A stretch of DNA of 64,000 nucleotides from Roseburia_C amylophila (GTDB lineage: Bacteria; Bacillota; Clostridia; Lachnospirales; Lachnospiraceae), in the NCBI RefSeq assembly GCF_025567465.1, contig NZ_JAOQKI010000008.1, positions 94,141-158,140 of the forward strand, in the 5' to 3' direction. Shown one piece after another: positions 26,710 through 35,049 of this stretch. The first letter of the stretch is position 1, and each line of letters opens with the position of its first letter. Position numbers and translations under genes: made by a program. The notes beneath the pieces are model-generated. The model made no database searches, had not been told where the DNA came from, and worked only from the letters and a program-made list of their open reading frames with translations.

Positions 26710-27353
26710 AATGGATGATAGCATCGGATATTCACGGCTCGGCATATTATTGTAACGAGTTACTTATGGCATATAAGAGGGAAAAGGCAGACCGGCTGCT
26801 GTTGCTGGGAGATATTTTATATCATGGACCAAGAAATGACCTGCCAAAAGAATATGCGCCGAAGAAAATAATTGCATTATTAAATGAGCATAAGCAGGAT
26901 ATTCTCTGTGTGCGTGGAAACTGCGATACGGAGGTAGACCAGATGGTATTGGAATTTCCAATACTTTCTGATTATTGCGTGGTAGCGGATGAAGAAAGGC
27001 TGATTTATGCAACCCACGGTCACCATTATAATGAAGAGAATCTGCCGCCTCTTCATAAGGGAGATATCCTGTTATGCGGACATACCCATGTCCCAAAATG
27101 CACGGAACATGAAGACTTTATCTATATGAATCCCGGTTCTGTTTCCATTCCAAAGGAAGAGAGCTGGCACGGCTATATGATTTATGACCGGGGCAGATTT
27201 GTCTGGAAAAACCTGCAGGGAGAAGAGAAAATGCAGTATCCAAAGAGAACCCTGGGATCAAGAGGCCGCTACAATGAATGCGGCAGTGACGGACAGGATA
27301 TTTATGGGATAAAAGAGAAAGTAAGAAAGCATGTGCGGGGAATAGAAAAGTAA
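26706..27353 (+). CDS. yfcE: YfcE-type metallophosphoesterase
   Basis: YfcE-type enzymes are metal-dependent phosphodiesterases with broad activity on model substrates. The 215-residue product carries the binuclear-metal motifs in order: ASDIHGS, LLGDILYHGPRN, VRGNCD, and CGHTHVP, with a MNPGS turn. These occupy the first 180 residues, which is the normal family length; the last 30 residues are a charged Gly/Arg/Lys-rich tail without counterpart that I recall. The start overlaps the second LysR stop in ATGA. A terminator follows. Confidence 0.9.
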   Translation: MKWMIASDIHGSAYYCNELLMAYKREKADRLLLLGDILYHGPRNDLPKEYAPKKIIALLNEHKQDILCVRGNCDTEVDQMVLEFPILSDYCVVADEERLIYATHGHHYNEENLPPLHKGDILLCGHTHVPKCTEHEDFIYMNPGSVSIPKEESWHGYMIYDRGRFVWKNLQGEEKMQYPKRTLGSRGRYNECGSDGQDIYGIKEKVRKHVRGIEK

Positions 27354-27366
27354 TTTTGCAATCAAA

Positions 27367-27414
27367 AATAAGGGCTGACCATAGCTTGAAACTATGGACT
27401 ACCCTTATTTTTAT
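27367..27414 (+). terminator. Terminator after the LysR-LysR-yfcE operon
   Basis: AATAAGGG pairs with CCCTTATT, and within it CCATAG pairs with CTATGG; the hairpin (27367-27409) is followed by TTTATG. It separates yfcE from metE. Confidence 0.85.
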
Positions 27415-27481
27415 GTATTTTTCAGAATGAGGCACTTCAATTATAATGAGGGAAATCAGAAAAATATATTTGGAGGGTATG

Positions 27482-29653
27482 ATGCAGACATCAGTAATTG
27501 GTTTTCCAAGAATCGGTACATTAAGAGAATTAAAATTTGCTTCTGAAAAATATTTCAGAAAAGAAATAGAAGCAGAGGAACTGCAGCAGATCGCAGAGAC
27601 TTTAAGAAAAACACATTGGAGCATACAAAAAGAGGCAGGAATTGATTATATTTCCAGCAATGATTTCTCTTTTTACGATATGACTCTGGATACAGCAGTC
27701 TTATTGAATATCATTCCAAAGCGCTATAAAGAATTGGAATTGTCCGGACTGGATACCTATTTTGCAATGGCACGGGGCTATCAGGGAGCTTCCGGAGATG
27801 TAAAAGCGCTTGCCATGAAAAAATGGTTTAATACCAATTACCATTATATCGTTCCGGAAGTGGAAGATGATACCGTAATTCAGTTATCCGGAAATAAACT
27901 GGTGGATGAATATGCAGAGGCAAAGGCACTTGGAATCGAAACAAAGCCGGTTGTCATTGGAGCCTATACCATGTTGAGGCTGTGCAGATTTACCGGCAAA
28001 AAGCCGGCATTGGATTATGTAGAAGATATTATAAGTGCGTATCAGAATCTGGTAAAGAAGTGTGAGGAGAATCAGATTGCATGGGTACAGTTTGATGAGC
28101 CGGCACTTGTATGGGATATGGAAGAGAGTGACATCGCATTATTTCATAAGATTTATGACGGAATCTTATCCTGTAAAAAACACAGTCATATTTTGTTACA
28201 GACATACTTTGGTGATGTAAGGGATATTTATCAGGATTTGATTCAGATGCCTTTTGACGGAATCGGACTTGATTTTATCGAGGGAAAAGAAACCTTAAAT
28301 CTTGTAAATACATACGGATTTCCACAGGATAAACAGTTATTTGCCGGACTGGTAAATGGAAAAAATATCTGGAAAAATTGTTTTGATAAAACCTTAAAGG
28401 TGCTTCAGACACTGAATGATAAGAAAATAAAGGCAGTATTATCAACATCATGTTCCCTGCTTCATGTACCTTATACCTTAAAACATGAGCACAAGATTTC
28501 ACAGGAATATCTGGCATATTTTGCTTTTGCGGAAGAAAGAGACTGTAAAAATGCGGATGTAAAGAAGAGACTTTCTGAAGTAACGGAAAATGACTATGTC
28601 AGACTGCCGGAGCGAAGCACACGACAGAAATTACAGAAGAAAGTATTGGGACTGCCGGAATTTCCAACGACTACCATTGGTTCCTTCCCACAGACAAAGG
28701 ATGTAAAGGCAAACCGCCAGGCATATCGCAAAGGGGAAATTTCTGAACAGGAATATATAGATTTTAACAGAAAGAAAATTGCAGAATGTGTGGCATTGCA
28801 GGAAGAAATCGGACTGGATGTGCTGGTACACGGAGAGTATGAAAGAAATGACATGGTAGAGTATTTTGGAGAAGCACTGGGAGGATTTCTGTTTACCGAA
28901 AAAGCATGGGTACAGTCCTATGGAACACGTTGTGTAAAACCACCGGTTATCTGGAGAGATGTATATCGCAAAAATCCGATTACCGTAGCATGGTCTGTAT
29001 ATGCCCAGTCCTTAACGAAAAAGCCAATGAAGGGAATGCTTACCGGACCGGTTACCATACTCAACTGGTCTTTCCCAAGAGAAGATATTTCCGTTCGGGA
29101 ATCAATTGCACAGATTGCTCTGGCAATCCGGGATGAGGTACTGGATCTGGAGGCAAATGGCATTCAGGTCATCCAGATTGATGAAGCTGCATTAAGAGAG
29201 AAGCTTCCCCTTCGTAAATCAGACTGGTATACCGAATATCTGGATTTCGCAATTTCGGCATTCCGCCTGACCCACAGTGGCGTGAAACCGGAAACACAGA
29301 TTCACACCCATATGTGTTATAGCGAGTTTACCGATATTATTGCAGCAATCGACGATATGGATGCAGATGTAATTACTTTCGAAGCATCCCGTTCCGATTT
29401 GCAGATATTGGATTCCTTAAGAGAAAACCATTTTGAAACAGAGGTTGGACCTGGTGTTTATGATATTCATTCCCCAAGAGTTCCGTCTGTGGAAGAGATT
29501 GTGAATGCACTTCATATCATGCTTACCAAAATTGAAAAAGACAAATTATGGGTCAACCCGGACTGCGGTCTGAAAACAAGAGGCACAAAGGAAACCGAAG
29601 CAAGTCTTCGAAATATGGTAGAAGCAGCAAAAGAAATAAGAAAACAGGCATAA
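27482..29653 (+). CDS. metE: Cobalamin-independent methionine synthase
   Basis: MetE transfers the methyl group of 5-methyltetrahydrofolate polyglutamate to homocysteine, using zinc and no B12. The 723-residue chain has both TIM barrels: the N-terminal GFPRIGTLRELKF start, and the catalytic C-terminal barrel with zinc ligands His610 and Cys612 (HTHMCYSEF), Glu634 (FEASRSD) and Cys695 (NPDCGLKTR). GGAGGG lies five bases before ATG 27482. A TATAAT at 27442-27447 may be its -10. I see no SAM riboswitch or T-box in the short leader, so control is probably by a protein. A shorter metE-like gene follows 27 bases later. Confidence 0.95.
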   Translation: MQTSVIGFPRIGTLRELKFASEKYFRKEIEAEELQQIAETLRKTHWSIQKEAGIDYISSNDFSFYDMTLDTAVLLNIIPKRYKELELSGLDTYFAMARGYQGASGDVKALAMKKWFNTNYHYIVPEVEDDTVIQLSGNKLVDEYAEAKALGIETKPVVIGAYTMLRLCRFTGKKPALDYVEDIISAYQNLVKKCEENQIAWVQFDEPALVWDMEESDIALFHKIYDGILSCKKHSHILLQTYFGDVRDIYQDLIQMPFDGIGLDFIEGKETLNLVNTYGFPQDKQLFAGLVNGKNIWKNCFDKTLKVLQTLNDKKIKAVLSTSCSLLHVPYTLKHEHKISQEYLAYFAFAEERDCKNADVKKRLSEVTENDYVRLPERSTRQKLQKKVLGLPEFPTTTIGSFPQTKDVKANRQAYRKGEISEQEYIDFNRKKIAECVALQEEIGLDVLVHGEYERNDMVEYFGEALGGFLFTEKAWVQSYGTRCVKPPVIWRDVYRKNPITVAWSVYAQSLTKKPMKGMLTGPVTILNWSFPREDISVRESIAQIALAIRDEVLDLEANGIQVIQIDEAALREKLPLRKSDWYTEYLDFAISAFRLTHSGVKPETQIHTHMCYSEFTDIIAAIDDMDADVITFEASRSDLQILDSLRENHFETEVGPGVYDIHSPRVPSVEEIVNALHIMLTKIEKDKLWVNPDCGLKTRGTKETEASLRNMVEAAKEIRKQA

Positions 29654-29680
29654 ATGAATAAGAAAGAAGGAGAAATTAAA

Positions 29681-30805
29681 ATGGCAAATTTAACAACACC
29701 GTTCCGATACGATTATGTAGGAAGTTTTTTACGTCCGGAAAAATTAAAGAAAGCCCGTGCGGACTTTGAAGCAGGGAAAATTACCAGAGAGCAGTTAAAA
29801 GAGGTAGAGGATGCCTGTATTTTAGAACTGGTCGCAAAGATAAAGGAGCTTGGATATCATGTGATTACTGATGGGGAATTCCGCAGAGCTACCTGGCATC
29901 TGGACTTTATGTGGGGATTCGATGGAATCGAGCATAAGAAGACAGTAGATGGAAATACAACCTTTGACGGCGAAGCAGCTATGATAGATGACACTTTCAT
30001 GGTGGGAAAGATTTCCGTAAAGAATCATCCATTCGTTGATCATTTCAAATTTGTAAAGGCACTGGAAGATGAGAATATCATAGCAAAGCAGACCGTTCCA
30101 TCTCCAGCCCAGTTCTATGCCTATTTCACCGGCGCAGAGCTTTTAGATACAACCCTTGAAATTTATGGAACAGAAGAAGCTTTTGCAGAGGATGTCATCA
30201 AGGCATATGGAGAATTTATCGAGGAAATCTATGCAGCAGGCTGCAGAAATCTTCAGTTCGATGACTGTGTATGGGGTGGACTGGTAAATCCGAAGCTTGC
30301 CGTTGCACTGACCGGAAGAAGAGGCGAAGCATTGGAAGAATATAAGAAGGTTATTCTTGCATTAAATAATAAGGTAGTAGAAGAGGCACCGGCTGATCTG
30401 ACCATCAACACCCATGTATGCCGTGGAAATTATCATTCTACTTTCTTCAGCTCCGGCGCATATGACGGAGTAGCAGATTTGTTATTCGGAGAGGAGAATG
30501 TCAATGCTTATTATCTGGAATATGATGATGAGCGTTCCGGTGGTTTCACACCGCTGGCAAAAATAACCGGCAATAAGAAGGTGGTATTAGGACTTGTTAC
30601 CACCAAGACACCGAAGCTTGAAGACAAGCAGTCAGTCATTGCAAGAATAAAAGAAGCGTCCAAATATGTTCCATTAGAAAATCTCTATTTAAGTCCACAG
30701 TGTGGATTTGCCTCCTGTGAAATCGGTAACAAGCTTACGGAAGAAGAACAGTGGGCGAAACTGAAGCTTGTTAAGGAAATCGCAGAAGAGGTCTGGGGAG
30801 CTTAA
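29681..30805 (+). CDS. MetE C-terminal-like methyltransferase (YxjG/YxjH type)
   Basis: The 374-residue protein is a single MetE-type barrel with the start FRYDYVGSFLRPEKL, a DGEFRRATWHLDF segment, and zinc-ligand candidates HVCRGN and SPQCGFAS in the positions of MetE's His-x-Cys and final Cys. B. subtilis YxjG and YxjH are of the same kind and belong to the methionine regulon; their methyl donor is not folate-linked by direct evidence known to me. It lies 27 bases after metE with GAAGGAG as ribosome site, so the two form an operon. The stop overlaps that of the convergent tauE-like gene. Confidence 0.9.
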   Translation: MANLTTPFRYDYVGSFLRPEKLKKARADFEAGKITREQLKEVEDACILELVAKIKELGYHVITDGEFRRATWHLDFMWGFDGIEHKKTVDGNTTFDGEAAMIDDTFMVGKISVKNHPFVDHFKFVKALEDENIIAKQTVPSPAQFYAYFTGAELLDTTLEIYGTEEAFAEDVIKAYGEFIEEIYAAGCRNLQFDDCVWGGLVNPKLAVALTGRRGEALEEYKKVILALNNKVVEEAPADLTINTHVCRGNYHSTFFSSGAYDGVADLLFGEENVNAYYLEYDDERSGGFTPLAKITGNKKVVLGLVTTKTPKLEDKQSVIARIKEASKYVPLENLYLSPQCGFASCEIGNKLTEEEQWAKLKLVKEIAEEVWGA

Positions 30806-31566
30806 AAAATCATTACCACAATTCCAAGAATTACCAGAATGACACCGGTAACCCGGTTCAGTGTCTTTGGAGTGGCCTTATTGGCAAAGACAGCGGCAAT
30901 TCTTGCCCAGATTAAGGTAAATACAATGCACAGAACCCAGACGGTGACATCCGGCAGTCCGCCGATGGCAAAATGGGAAAAGGCACCGGTAAGTGCGGTA
31001 AAGGTCATAATAAATACACTGGTTCCAACAGCAGTTTTCAGTTCATATCCAAGTACAGAGGTCAGGATTAAAAGCATCATCATGCCGCCTCCGGCACCAA
31101 CAAAGCCGCAGATAAAACCAATCAGCACACCGCAGATTACGGACTGGATGGCACGTTTCTTTGCAGAAACGGCGGACATGGATTCTTTCGTGGTCATAAC
31201 CGGTTTTACGATAAATTTGATTCCTAACAGGAAGGTCATGAAAACGGAAAAGTTACCCATTGTGGCAGAAGGAACAAGGCTTGAAACATAGCTTCCTACT
31301 ACGGTGAAAAGCAATACGCTGACCATCATAATCAGACCGTTTTTAATATCGAGGTTCTTATGCTTTCCATATGTATAGGCAGAAATGGCACTTGCCAAAA
31401 CATCGGAAGAAAGCGCAATGCCGACTGCCATATATGGGTCAATGCCTAGAAAATGAATAAGCAGCGGACTGATGACAGCAGCGGCACTCATGCCGGCAAA
31501 ACCGGTTCCAAGTCCGGCACCCATGCCCGCAAAAAATGTAACAAAAATCGTAGTTAATAAATCCAT
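30802..31566 (-). CDS. TauE/SafE-family membrane transporter (sulfite/sulfonate exporter type)
   Basis: TauE/SafE proteins move organic or inorganic sulfur anions across the membrane, mostly by export. The 254-residue protein has about eight membrane helices and the family patterns GMGAGLGTGFAGMSAA at the start and GFICGFVGAGGGMMMLL in the middle. A MarR gene lies just upstream and overlaps its ribosome site, so the pair is a regulator-transporter unit. Its 3' end overlaps the metE-like gene by 4 bases on the opposite strand, with no terminator between them. The sulfur substrate is inferred, but next to two methionine-synthesis genes it is plausible. Confidence 0.87.
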   Translation of the reverse strand: MDLLTTIFVTFFAGMGAGLGTGFAGMSAAAVISPLLIHFLGIDPYMAVGIALSSDVLASAISAYTYGKHKNLDIKNGLIMMVSVLLFTVVGSYVSSLVPSATMGNFSVFMTFLLGIKFIVKPVMTTKESMSAVSAKKRAIQSVICGVLIGFICGFVGAGGGMMMLLILTSVLGYELKTAVGTSVFIMTFTALTGAFSHFAIGGLPDVTVWVLCIVFTLIWARIAAVFANKATPKTLNRVTGVILVILGIVVMIF

Positions 31567-31567
31567 T

Positions 31568-32002
31568 TTAGGATACCTCCTCTAAAATCATATCCAGCGT
31601 TGTCTCCATCTGTGCCATTCCTTTAAAAAAGGCATCTTTCGTGGCATCATCCAGATCGGCAATCAGCCGGTCGGCAAAATCCTGCTGCAGAGCTTGTCCC
31701 TTTTTTATAACAGGGGCAGCTTTTTTCGTACATAGAAGCTGTGTCTTCCGGCGGTCGCCGGCAACCTCTTTGCGGCTGAGATAACCGTCTTTCACCAGCC
31801 GGTCTACATTGACGGAGACCAGATTTGCCTTAATCTGGCGCACTTCAACAATATCTCTGGCAGTTGAATATTCCGGATTATTTCCTAAAAACATCAAAAT
31901 ATCAAAAGCCGTCTGCGGCAGATGCAGTGACTGGCACAAAGGCTTACATACCGCAGTGTAGGCAGCAGACATTTTTCTTGCAAATGCAATACCTGTATTC
32001 AT
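31568..32002 (-). CDS. MarR-family transcriptional regulator
   Basis: The 144-residue protein has the MarR winged-helix core: FDILMFLGNNPEYSTARDI, the recognition helix around VRQIKANLVSVNVDRL, and the wing YLSRKEVAGDRRKTQLLCT, with helices at both ends for dimerisation. The start at 32002 follows CAGGAGG; the frame is open to 32047. The TauE-type gene starts one base after its stop, with GAGGAGG within its last codons. Two direct repeats upstream (32028-32056) may be the binding site for autorepression. Confidence 0.88.
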   Translation of the reverse strand: MNTGIAFARKMSAAYTAVCKPLCQSLHLPQTAFDILMFLGNNPEYSTARDIVEVRQIKANLVSVNVDRLVKDGYLSRKEVAGDRRKTQLLCTKKAAPVIKKGQALQQDFADRLIADLDDATKDAFFKGMAQMETTLDMILEEVS

Positions 32003-32027
32003 GTAAGAGTCCTCCTGATGAAAATAC

Positions 32028-32056
32028 TTCAAAATGAAATAGTTCAAAAATGAAAT
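32028..32056. promoter_or_regulatory. Direct repeats upstream of marR, candidate operator
   Basis: TTCAAAATGAAATA and TTCAAAAATGAAATA occur about 15 bases apart just before the MarR start. Position suggests an autoregulatory site, but MarR sites are more often palindromes. Confidence 0.4.
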
Positions 32057-32236
32057 AATTATTTTGATGGTATACTAGCACCGGAAGGAAAAAATGTAAA
32101 GTGAACTGGAAAAAATTTTATAAAAAGTTTATGATATAGTGAGCCTGCTCACTTTTGGCGAACGGCGAATATTGATCATGGGCTGGTTTTGCACATGATA
32201 TAATGAACGCAAGCGGGAAGAATGCGAGGAAATACA

Positions 32237-32725
32237 ATGAATAAGCAGGAAATTTATGAATACCTGAGTCAACAGCATATCTGGTACGAAGTGATAGAGC
32301 ATAAAGCTGTTTACAATATGGAAGATTTATCAGATGTGGAAATTCCTTATCCACAGGCAGATGCCAAGAATCTTTTTGTACGTGATAATAAGAAGCAGAA
32401 TTATTATCTGATTACAGTGCGAGGGAACCAGAGGGTAGATTTAAAGGCATTTCGAAAGGCAAATGGAACGCGTCCGTTAAGTTTTGCCTCGGAAGAAGAT
32501 TTAATTGAGAAAATGGGACTGCAGGCGGGGTCGGTAACGCCGCTTGGAGTACTCAACGATGAAACATGCAGCGTGAAAGTATTTGTGGATGCTTATTTTC
32601 TGGAAAATGATGCATTGATTGGAGTACATCCCAACGAGAATACTGCTACTATATGGATGAAGACAGAGGATTTACTCCGTATCATCCGGGCGCATGGAAA
32701 TGAAGTCCATTGTGTGTCGATGTAG
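32237..32725 (+). CDS. YbaK/ProXp-type aminoacyl-tRNA deacylase (PrdX-like)
   Basis: The 162-residue protein belongs to the YbaK fold of trans-editing enzymes that hydrolyse misacylated tRNAs, such as Ala-tRNAPro. It has the start EIYEYLSQQHIWYEVIEHKA, the KNLFVRDNKKQNYYLITV core with the catalytic Lys region, and the SVTPLGVLND and GVHPNENTATIWM segments typical of PrdX/ProXp. The exact tRNA cannot be told. GAGG precedes ATG 32237; the ATG-initiated extension from 32222 is not needed. It stands alone, convergent with rubrerythrin. Confidence 0.88.
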   Translation: MNKQEIYEYLSQQHIWYEVIEHKAVYNMEDLSDVEIPYPQADAKNLFVRDNKKQNYYLITVRGNQRVDLKAFRKANGTRPLSFASEEDLIEKMGLQAGSVTPLGVLNDETCSVKVFVDAYFLENDALIGVHPNENTATIWMKTEDLLRIIRAHGNEVHCVSM

Positions 32726-32818
32726 AAAAAAATATTCGGAGAAATAGAGAGTTTTTAGATAATAATAGGGGAACGGAGAGAAGCAAGCCAAGTATTTTTA
32801 TTTACGTGTTATGGAATG

Positions 32819-32854
32819 CAAAAAGGATAGACAGTTCATTAACCATCTATCCTT
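32819..32854 (-). terminator. Terminator of the rubrerythrin gene
   Basis: On the minus strand AAGGATAGA and TCTATCCTT (9 bp) enclose a 14-base loop and are followed by TTTTGC. It lies 30 bases past the rubrerythrin stop and probably also stops the convergent YbaK-type transcript. Confidence 0.85.
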
Positions 32855-32882
32855 AAAATGCTTATTCTATGCGGTTTTAAGA

Positions 32883-33425
32883 TTAACCAAAGTATCTCTT
32901 TAACAGACCTTCGAATGCCTTTCCATGTCTAGCCTCGTCTCTAGCCATCTCATGAACGGTATCATGGATTGCATCAAGGTTAGCAGCTTTAGCACGTTTT
33001 GCAAGGTCAAATTTACCAGCAGTAGCACCGTTTTCTGCATCTACACGCATTTCAAGGTTCTTCTTTGTACTGTCGGTTACAACTTCACCAAGCAGTTCTG
33101 CAAATTTTGCTGCATGTTCAGCCTCTTCAAAAGCTGCTTTCTCCCAGTAAAGTCCGATTTCCGGATATCCTTCTCTATGTGCAACTCTTGCCATTGCAAG
33201 GTACATTCCGACTTCAGAGCATTCTCCTTCGAAGTTTGCTCTTAAATCAGCAATAATATCCTCTGGAGCACCCTGTGCTACACCAACTACATGCTCAGCA
33301 GCCCATGTCTTATCACCTGTCTGTTCTTTGAATTTCTCAGCCGGAGCTTTACATACCGGACAGAACTCCGGAGCACTTTCACCTTCATAAACATAACCAC
33401 ATACTGTACAAACAAATTTTTTCAT
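32883..33425 (-). CDS. Reverse rubrerythrin
   Basis: Rubrerythrins reduce hydrogen peroxide (and reverse-type ones also oxygen) in anaerobes, taking electrons through an FeS4 centre. The 180-residue protein has the rubredoxin part first (CTVCGYVY and CPVCKAP, residues 6-27) and the four-helix diiron domain after it, with EGECSEVGMY, EEAEHAAKF and DEARHGK carrying the iron ligands. This order is the reverse of classical rubrerythrin. AAAAGGAG lies upstream. A dyad matching that in front of perR lies 40-64 bases upstream of the start, so PerR control is likely. Confidence 0.93.
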   Translation of the reverse strand: MKKFVCTVCGYVYEGESAPEFCPVCKAPAEKFKEQTGDKTWAAEHVVGVAQGAPEDIIADLRANFEGECSEVGMYLAMARVAHREGYPEIGLYWEKAAFEEAEHAAKFAELLGEVVTDSTKKNLEMRVDAENGATAGKFDLAKRAKAANLDAIHDTVHEMARDEARHGKAFEGLLKRYFG

Positions 33426-33464
33426 TTTAAGATCTCCTTTTCTTTTTATAAATTGTATTTATAT

Positions 33465-33489
33465 ATCAATAATAGTAATTGTTACTGAT
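33465..33489 (-). promoter_or_regulatory. PerR-type dyad upstream of rubrerythrin
   Basis: ATCAATAATAG and a mirrored TTGTTACTGAT form an imperfect 25-base palindrome. The half ATCAATAA is also found in the leader of the adjacent perR gene, suggesting one regulator acts on both. It overlaps the expected -35 region of the rubrerythrin promoter. Confidence 0.6.
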
Positions 33490-33521
33490 ATTAAATTAGC
33501 ATAATTATTTTTAAATGTCAA

Positions 33522-33989
33522 CTACTTTTTTAAGATTTTTTGATTTTGTTTTTCTTTTTTATTTTCTGCAAAATTGGTTGATTTATCCGGCAGAGAACCG
33601 GATTTATCCAATAACTTTTTACATTCCGGACAAAGTCCGTAGAATCTGGTAATATGTCCCTCAATCAAACCGGCAAATTCTTCTGCTGCAATAACGTTAA
33701 TCAGATCAATGTTTTTCATTTTTAAATCGAGGACGGAATTACAGTTTGTACAGAAGAAGTGGTAATGAGGTTTCGGATTACCATCAAAGCGGTCAGGCCC
33801 GTTTTCTGTTGAAATTTTTTGAATCTCGCCTAAATCAGCCAGGAGAGAGAGATTACGGTATACCGTTCCCAGACTGATATTGGGATATTCCTGCCGGATG
33901 TCGGAATAAACTGTTTCGGCAGTCGGATGGTCGGTACGTCCCATCAGGTTATTCTTAATACTTTCCCGTTGTCGGCTAAATTTAATCAT
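33522..33989 (-). CDS. perR: Fur-family peroxide regulator (PerR type)
   Basis: PerR is a metal-dependent repressor that senses hydrogen peroxide by oxidation of its His ligands. The 155-residue product has the DNA-binding domain (HPTAETVYSDIRQEYPNISL, then GTVYRNLSLLADLGEI), the regulatory-site segment DRFDGNPKPHYHFFC, where Asp and His replace Fur-type ligands, and two CxxC pairs (CTNC, CPEC) for structural zinc. The last 28 residues are a Lys/Asn/Ser-rich tail longer than usual. It has a strong promoter with a candidate operator at the start site, and rubrerythrin lies directly downstream on the same strand. A Zur or Fur role is less likely given the DRFD motif. Confidence 0.86.
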   Translation of the reverse strand: MIKFSRQRESIKNNLMGRTDHPTAETVYSDIRQEYPNISLGTVYRNLSLLADLGEIQKISTENGPDRFDGNPKPHYHFFCTNCNSVLDLKMKNIDLINVIAAEEFAGLIEGHITRFYGLCPECKKLLDKSGSLPDKSTNFAENKKEKQNQKILKK

Positions 33990-34004
33990 ATATTCTCCTT
34001 AATA

Positions 34005-34058
34005 AATAATAATAATCGTTATTGATTTTAATATAATTCTTAAAAGAAACTTTGTCAA
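34005..34058 (-). promoter_or_regulatory. perR promoter with candidate PerR operator
   Basis: On the minus strand TTGACA (34058-34053) and TATATT (34035-34030) are separated by 17 bases. Immediately downstream lies ATCAATAACGATTATTATTATT (34026-34005), which contains the dyad AATAA-TCG-TTATT and shares ATCAATAA with the rubrerythrin site. Autorepression by PerR is inferred. Confidence 0.7.
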
Positions 34059-34065
34059 GGAGAAG

Positions 34066-34118
34066 TGTAGAGTAAAAATCTGCATGTATGATAAGTATAG
34101 ACTAAAAATCTGCATGGA
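34066..34118 (+). repeat. Tandem direct repeat before the gene at 34174
   Basis: AGA-S-TAAAAATCTGCATG (S = G or C) occurs twice, about 32 bases apart, within 110 bases upstream of the start. It could be a regulator site or a small duplication. No palindrome is present. Confidence 0.5.
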
Positions 34119-34173
34119 ATCTTAGAAGACGGAATATGATATAAGGAACAAAAAGATATAGGAAGGAAAGGTT

Positions 34174-35049
34174 ATGCCGCAGTTTAAACGGTTCGTTGCA
34201 TATCTTTATTATTATGAAAATGATACAAAGGAATATCTTGCCGGATTTGCCAGGGTAGAAATGCGCGGAGGAATCTGCAGATTAGAGATACATTTAAAAG
34301 GAACAGAATATGCGGGGCAGGAAGGAAAGGTAAGCCTTTTTATCCGCAGGGAAGGAAAAATTCTGGCTTTTCCGGTGGGTAATATGCGGCTGATGTCCCA
34401 AAGCTCAGATTATAGTGGAAGGATTTCTGATGGTGAGCTGGGCGATGAAACCTGTCATATACAGGATGTATGTGGAATACTGATTCAGCCGGCAGATGGT
34501 AATTTTTATGGCAGCCAGTGGGACAATGGGGAGATACATAAGGAAGAAATAGAAATGCAAGCTGCGGAAGAGCCGTCTCTTCAGACTGAGGAAGTGCCGA
34601 TGCACCATATTTTCCCGGAACAGATGAGCATGGAAAAGGAAATCCAGGAAAGAAGCACGCAGGAAAAAGACACTGGGGAAAAAGAGGCCTCCATCTGGGA
34701 GCACTGGGAGAATCTGAAACAGAAAATGACGCTTCTGCATCCTTTTGAAGGAGAGAATATCACCTGCGTCCATATGGAATTGCAGGATTTACGGGAACTG
34801 CCACAGAAATACTGGTGCCTTGGAAATAACAGCTTTCTTCTGCATGGCTTCTTTAATTACCGGTATCTTTTCTTCGGAGAACAGGTGACGCCGGAAGGAC
34901 GGGAGCTGTTCTTAGCAGTGCCGGGGGTTTATCAGAAGCCGGAAAAAGTAATGGCTGCTATTTTTGGTTTTCCACAGTTCCGGACGGAAAAGCCGTGCCG
35001 GCAGTTAGAGGGGACGTTTGGCTACTGGTATCGACGGATGGACGGATAA
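34174..35049 (+). CDS. Conserved lachnospiral hypothetical protein (DUF6128-like)
   Basis: The function is unknown. The 291-residue protein has an N-terminal beta-rich domain (FVAYLYYYENDTKEYLAGFA, then LEIHLKGTEYAGQEG) of about 110 residues, a Glu/Gln-rich disordered linker with EKEIQERSTQEKDTGEKEA (about 125-175) and a C-terminal domain (about 190-291) with PQKYWCLGNNSFLLHGFFNY and a FGYWYRRMDG end. I recall this two-part plan from unnamed Lachnospiraceae proteins of the DUF6128 type, but cannot verify it. There is no signal peptide. GGAAAGG precedes the ATG. Its last 92 bases are overlapped on the other strand by the GNAT gene. Confidence 0.72.
   Translation: MPQFKRFVAYLYYYENDTKEYLAGFARVEMRGGICRLEIHLKGTEYAGQEGKVSLFIRREGKILAFPVGNMRLMSQSSDYSGRISDGELGDETCHIQDVCGILIQPADGNFYGSQWDNGEIHKEEIEMQAAEEPSLQTEEVPMHHIFPEQMSMEKEIQERSTQEKDTGEKEASIWEHWENLKQKMTLLHPFEGENITCVHMELQDLRELPQKYWCLGNNSFLLHGFFNYRYLFFGEQVTPEGRELFLAVPGVYQKPEKVMAAIFGFPQFRTEKPCRQLEGTFGYWYRRMDG

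Noticed and set aside
27354..27481. SAM riboswitch or T-box in front of metE
   Set aside because: The space holds only the yfcE terminator and about 70 bases without the conserved cores of either.
34174..35049. Gene artefact because of the overlap with the GNAT gene
   Set aside because: It has a ribosome site, domain-like ends and a conserved-looking C-terminus, so both genes are kept.
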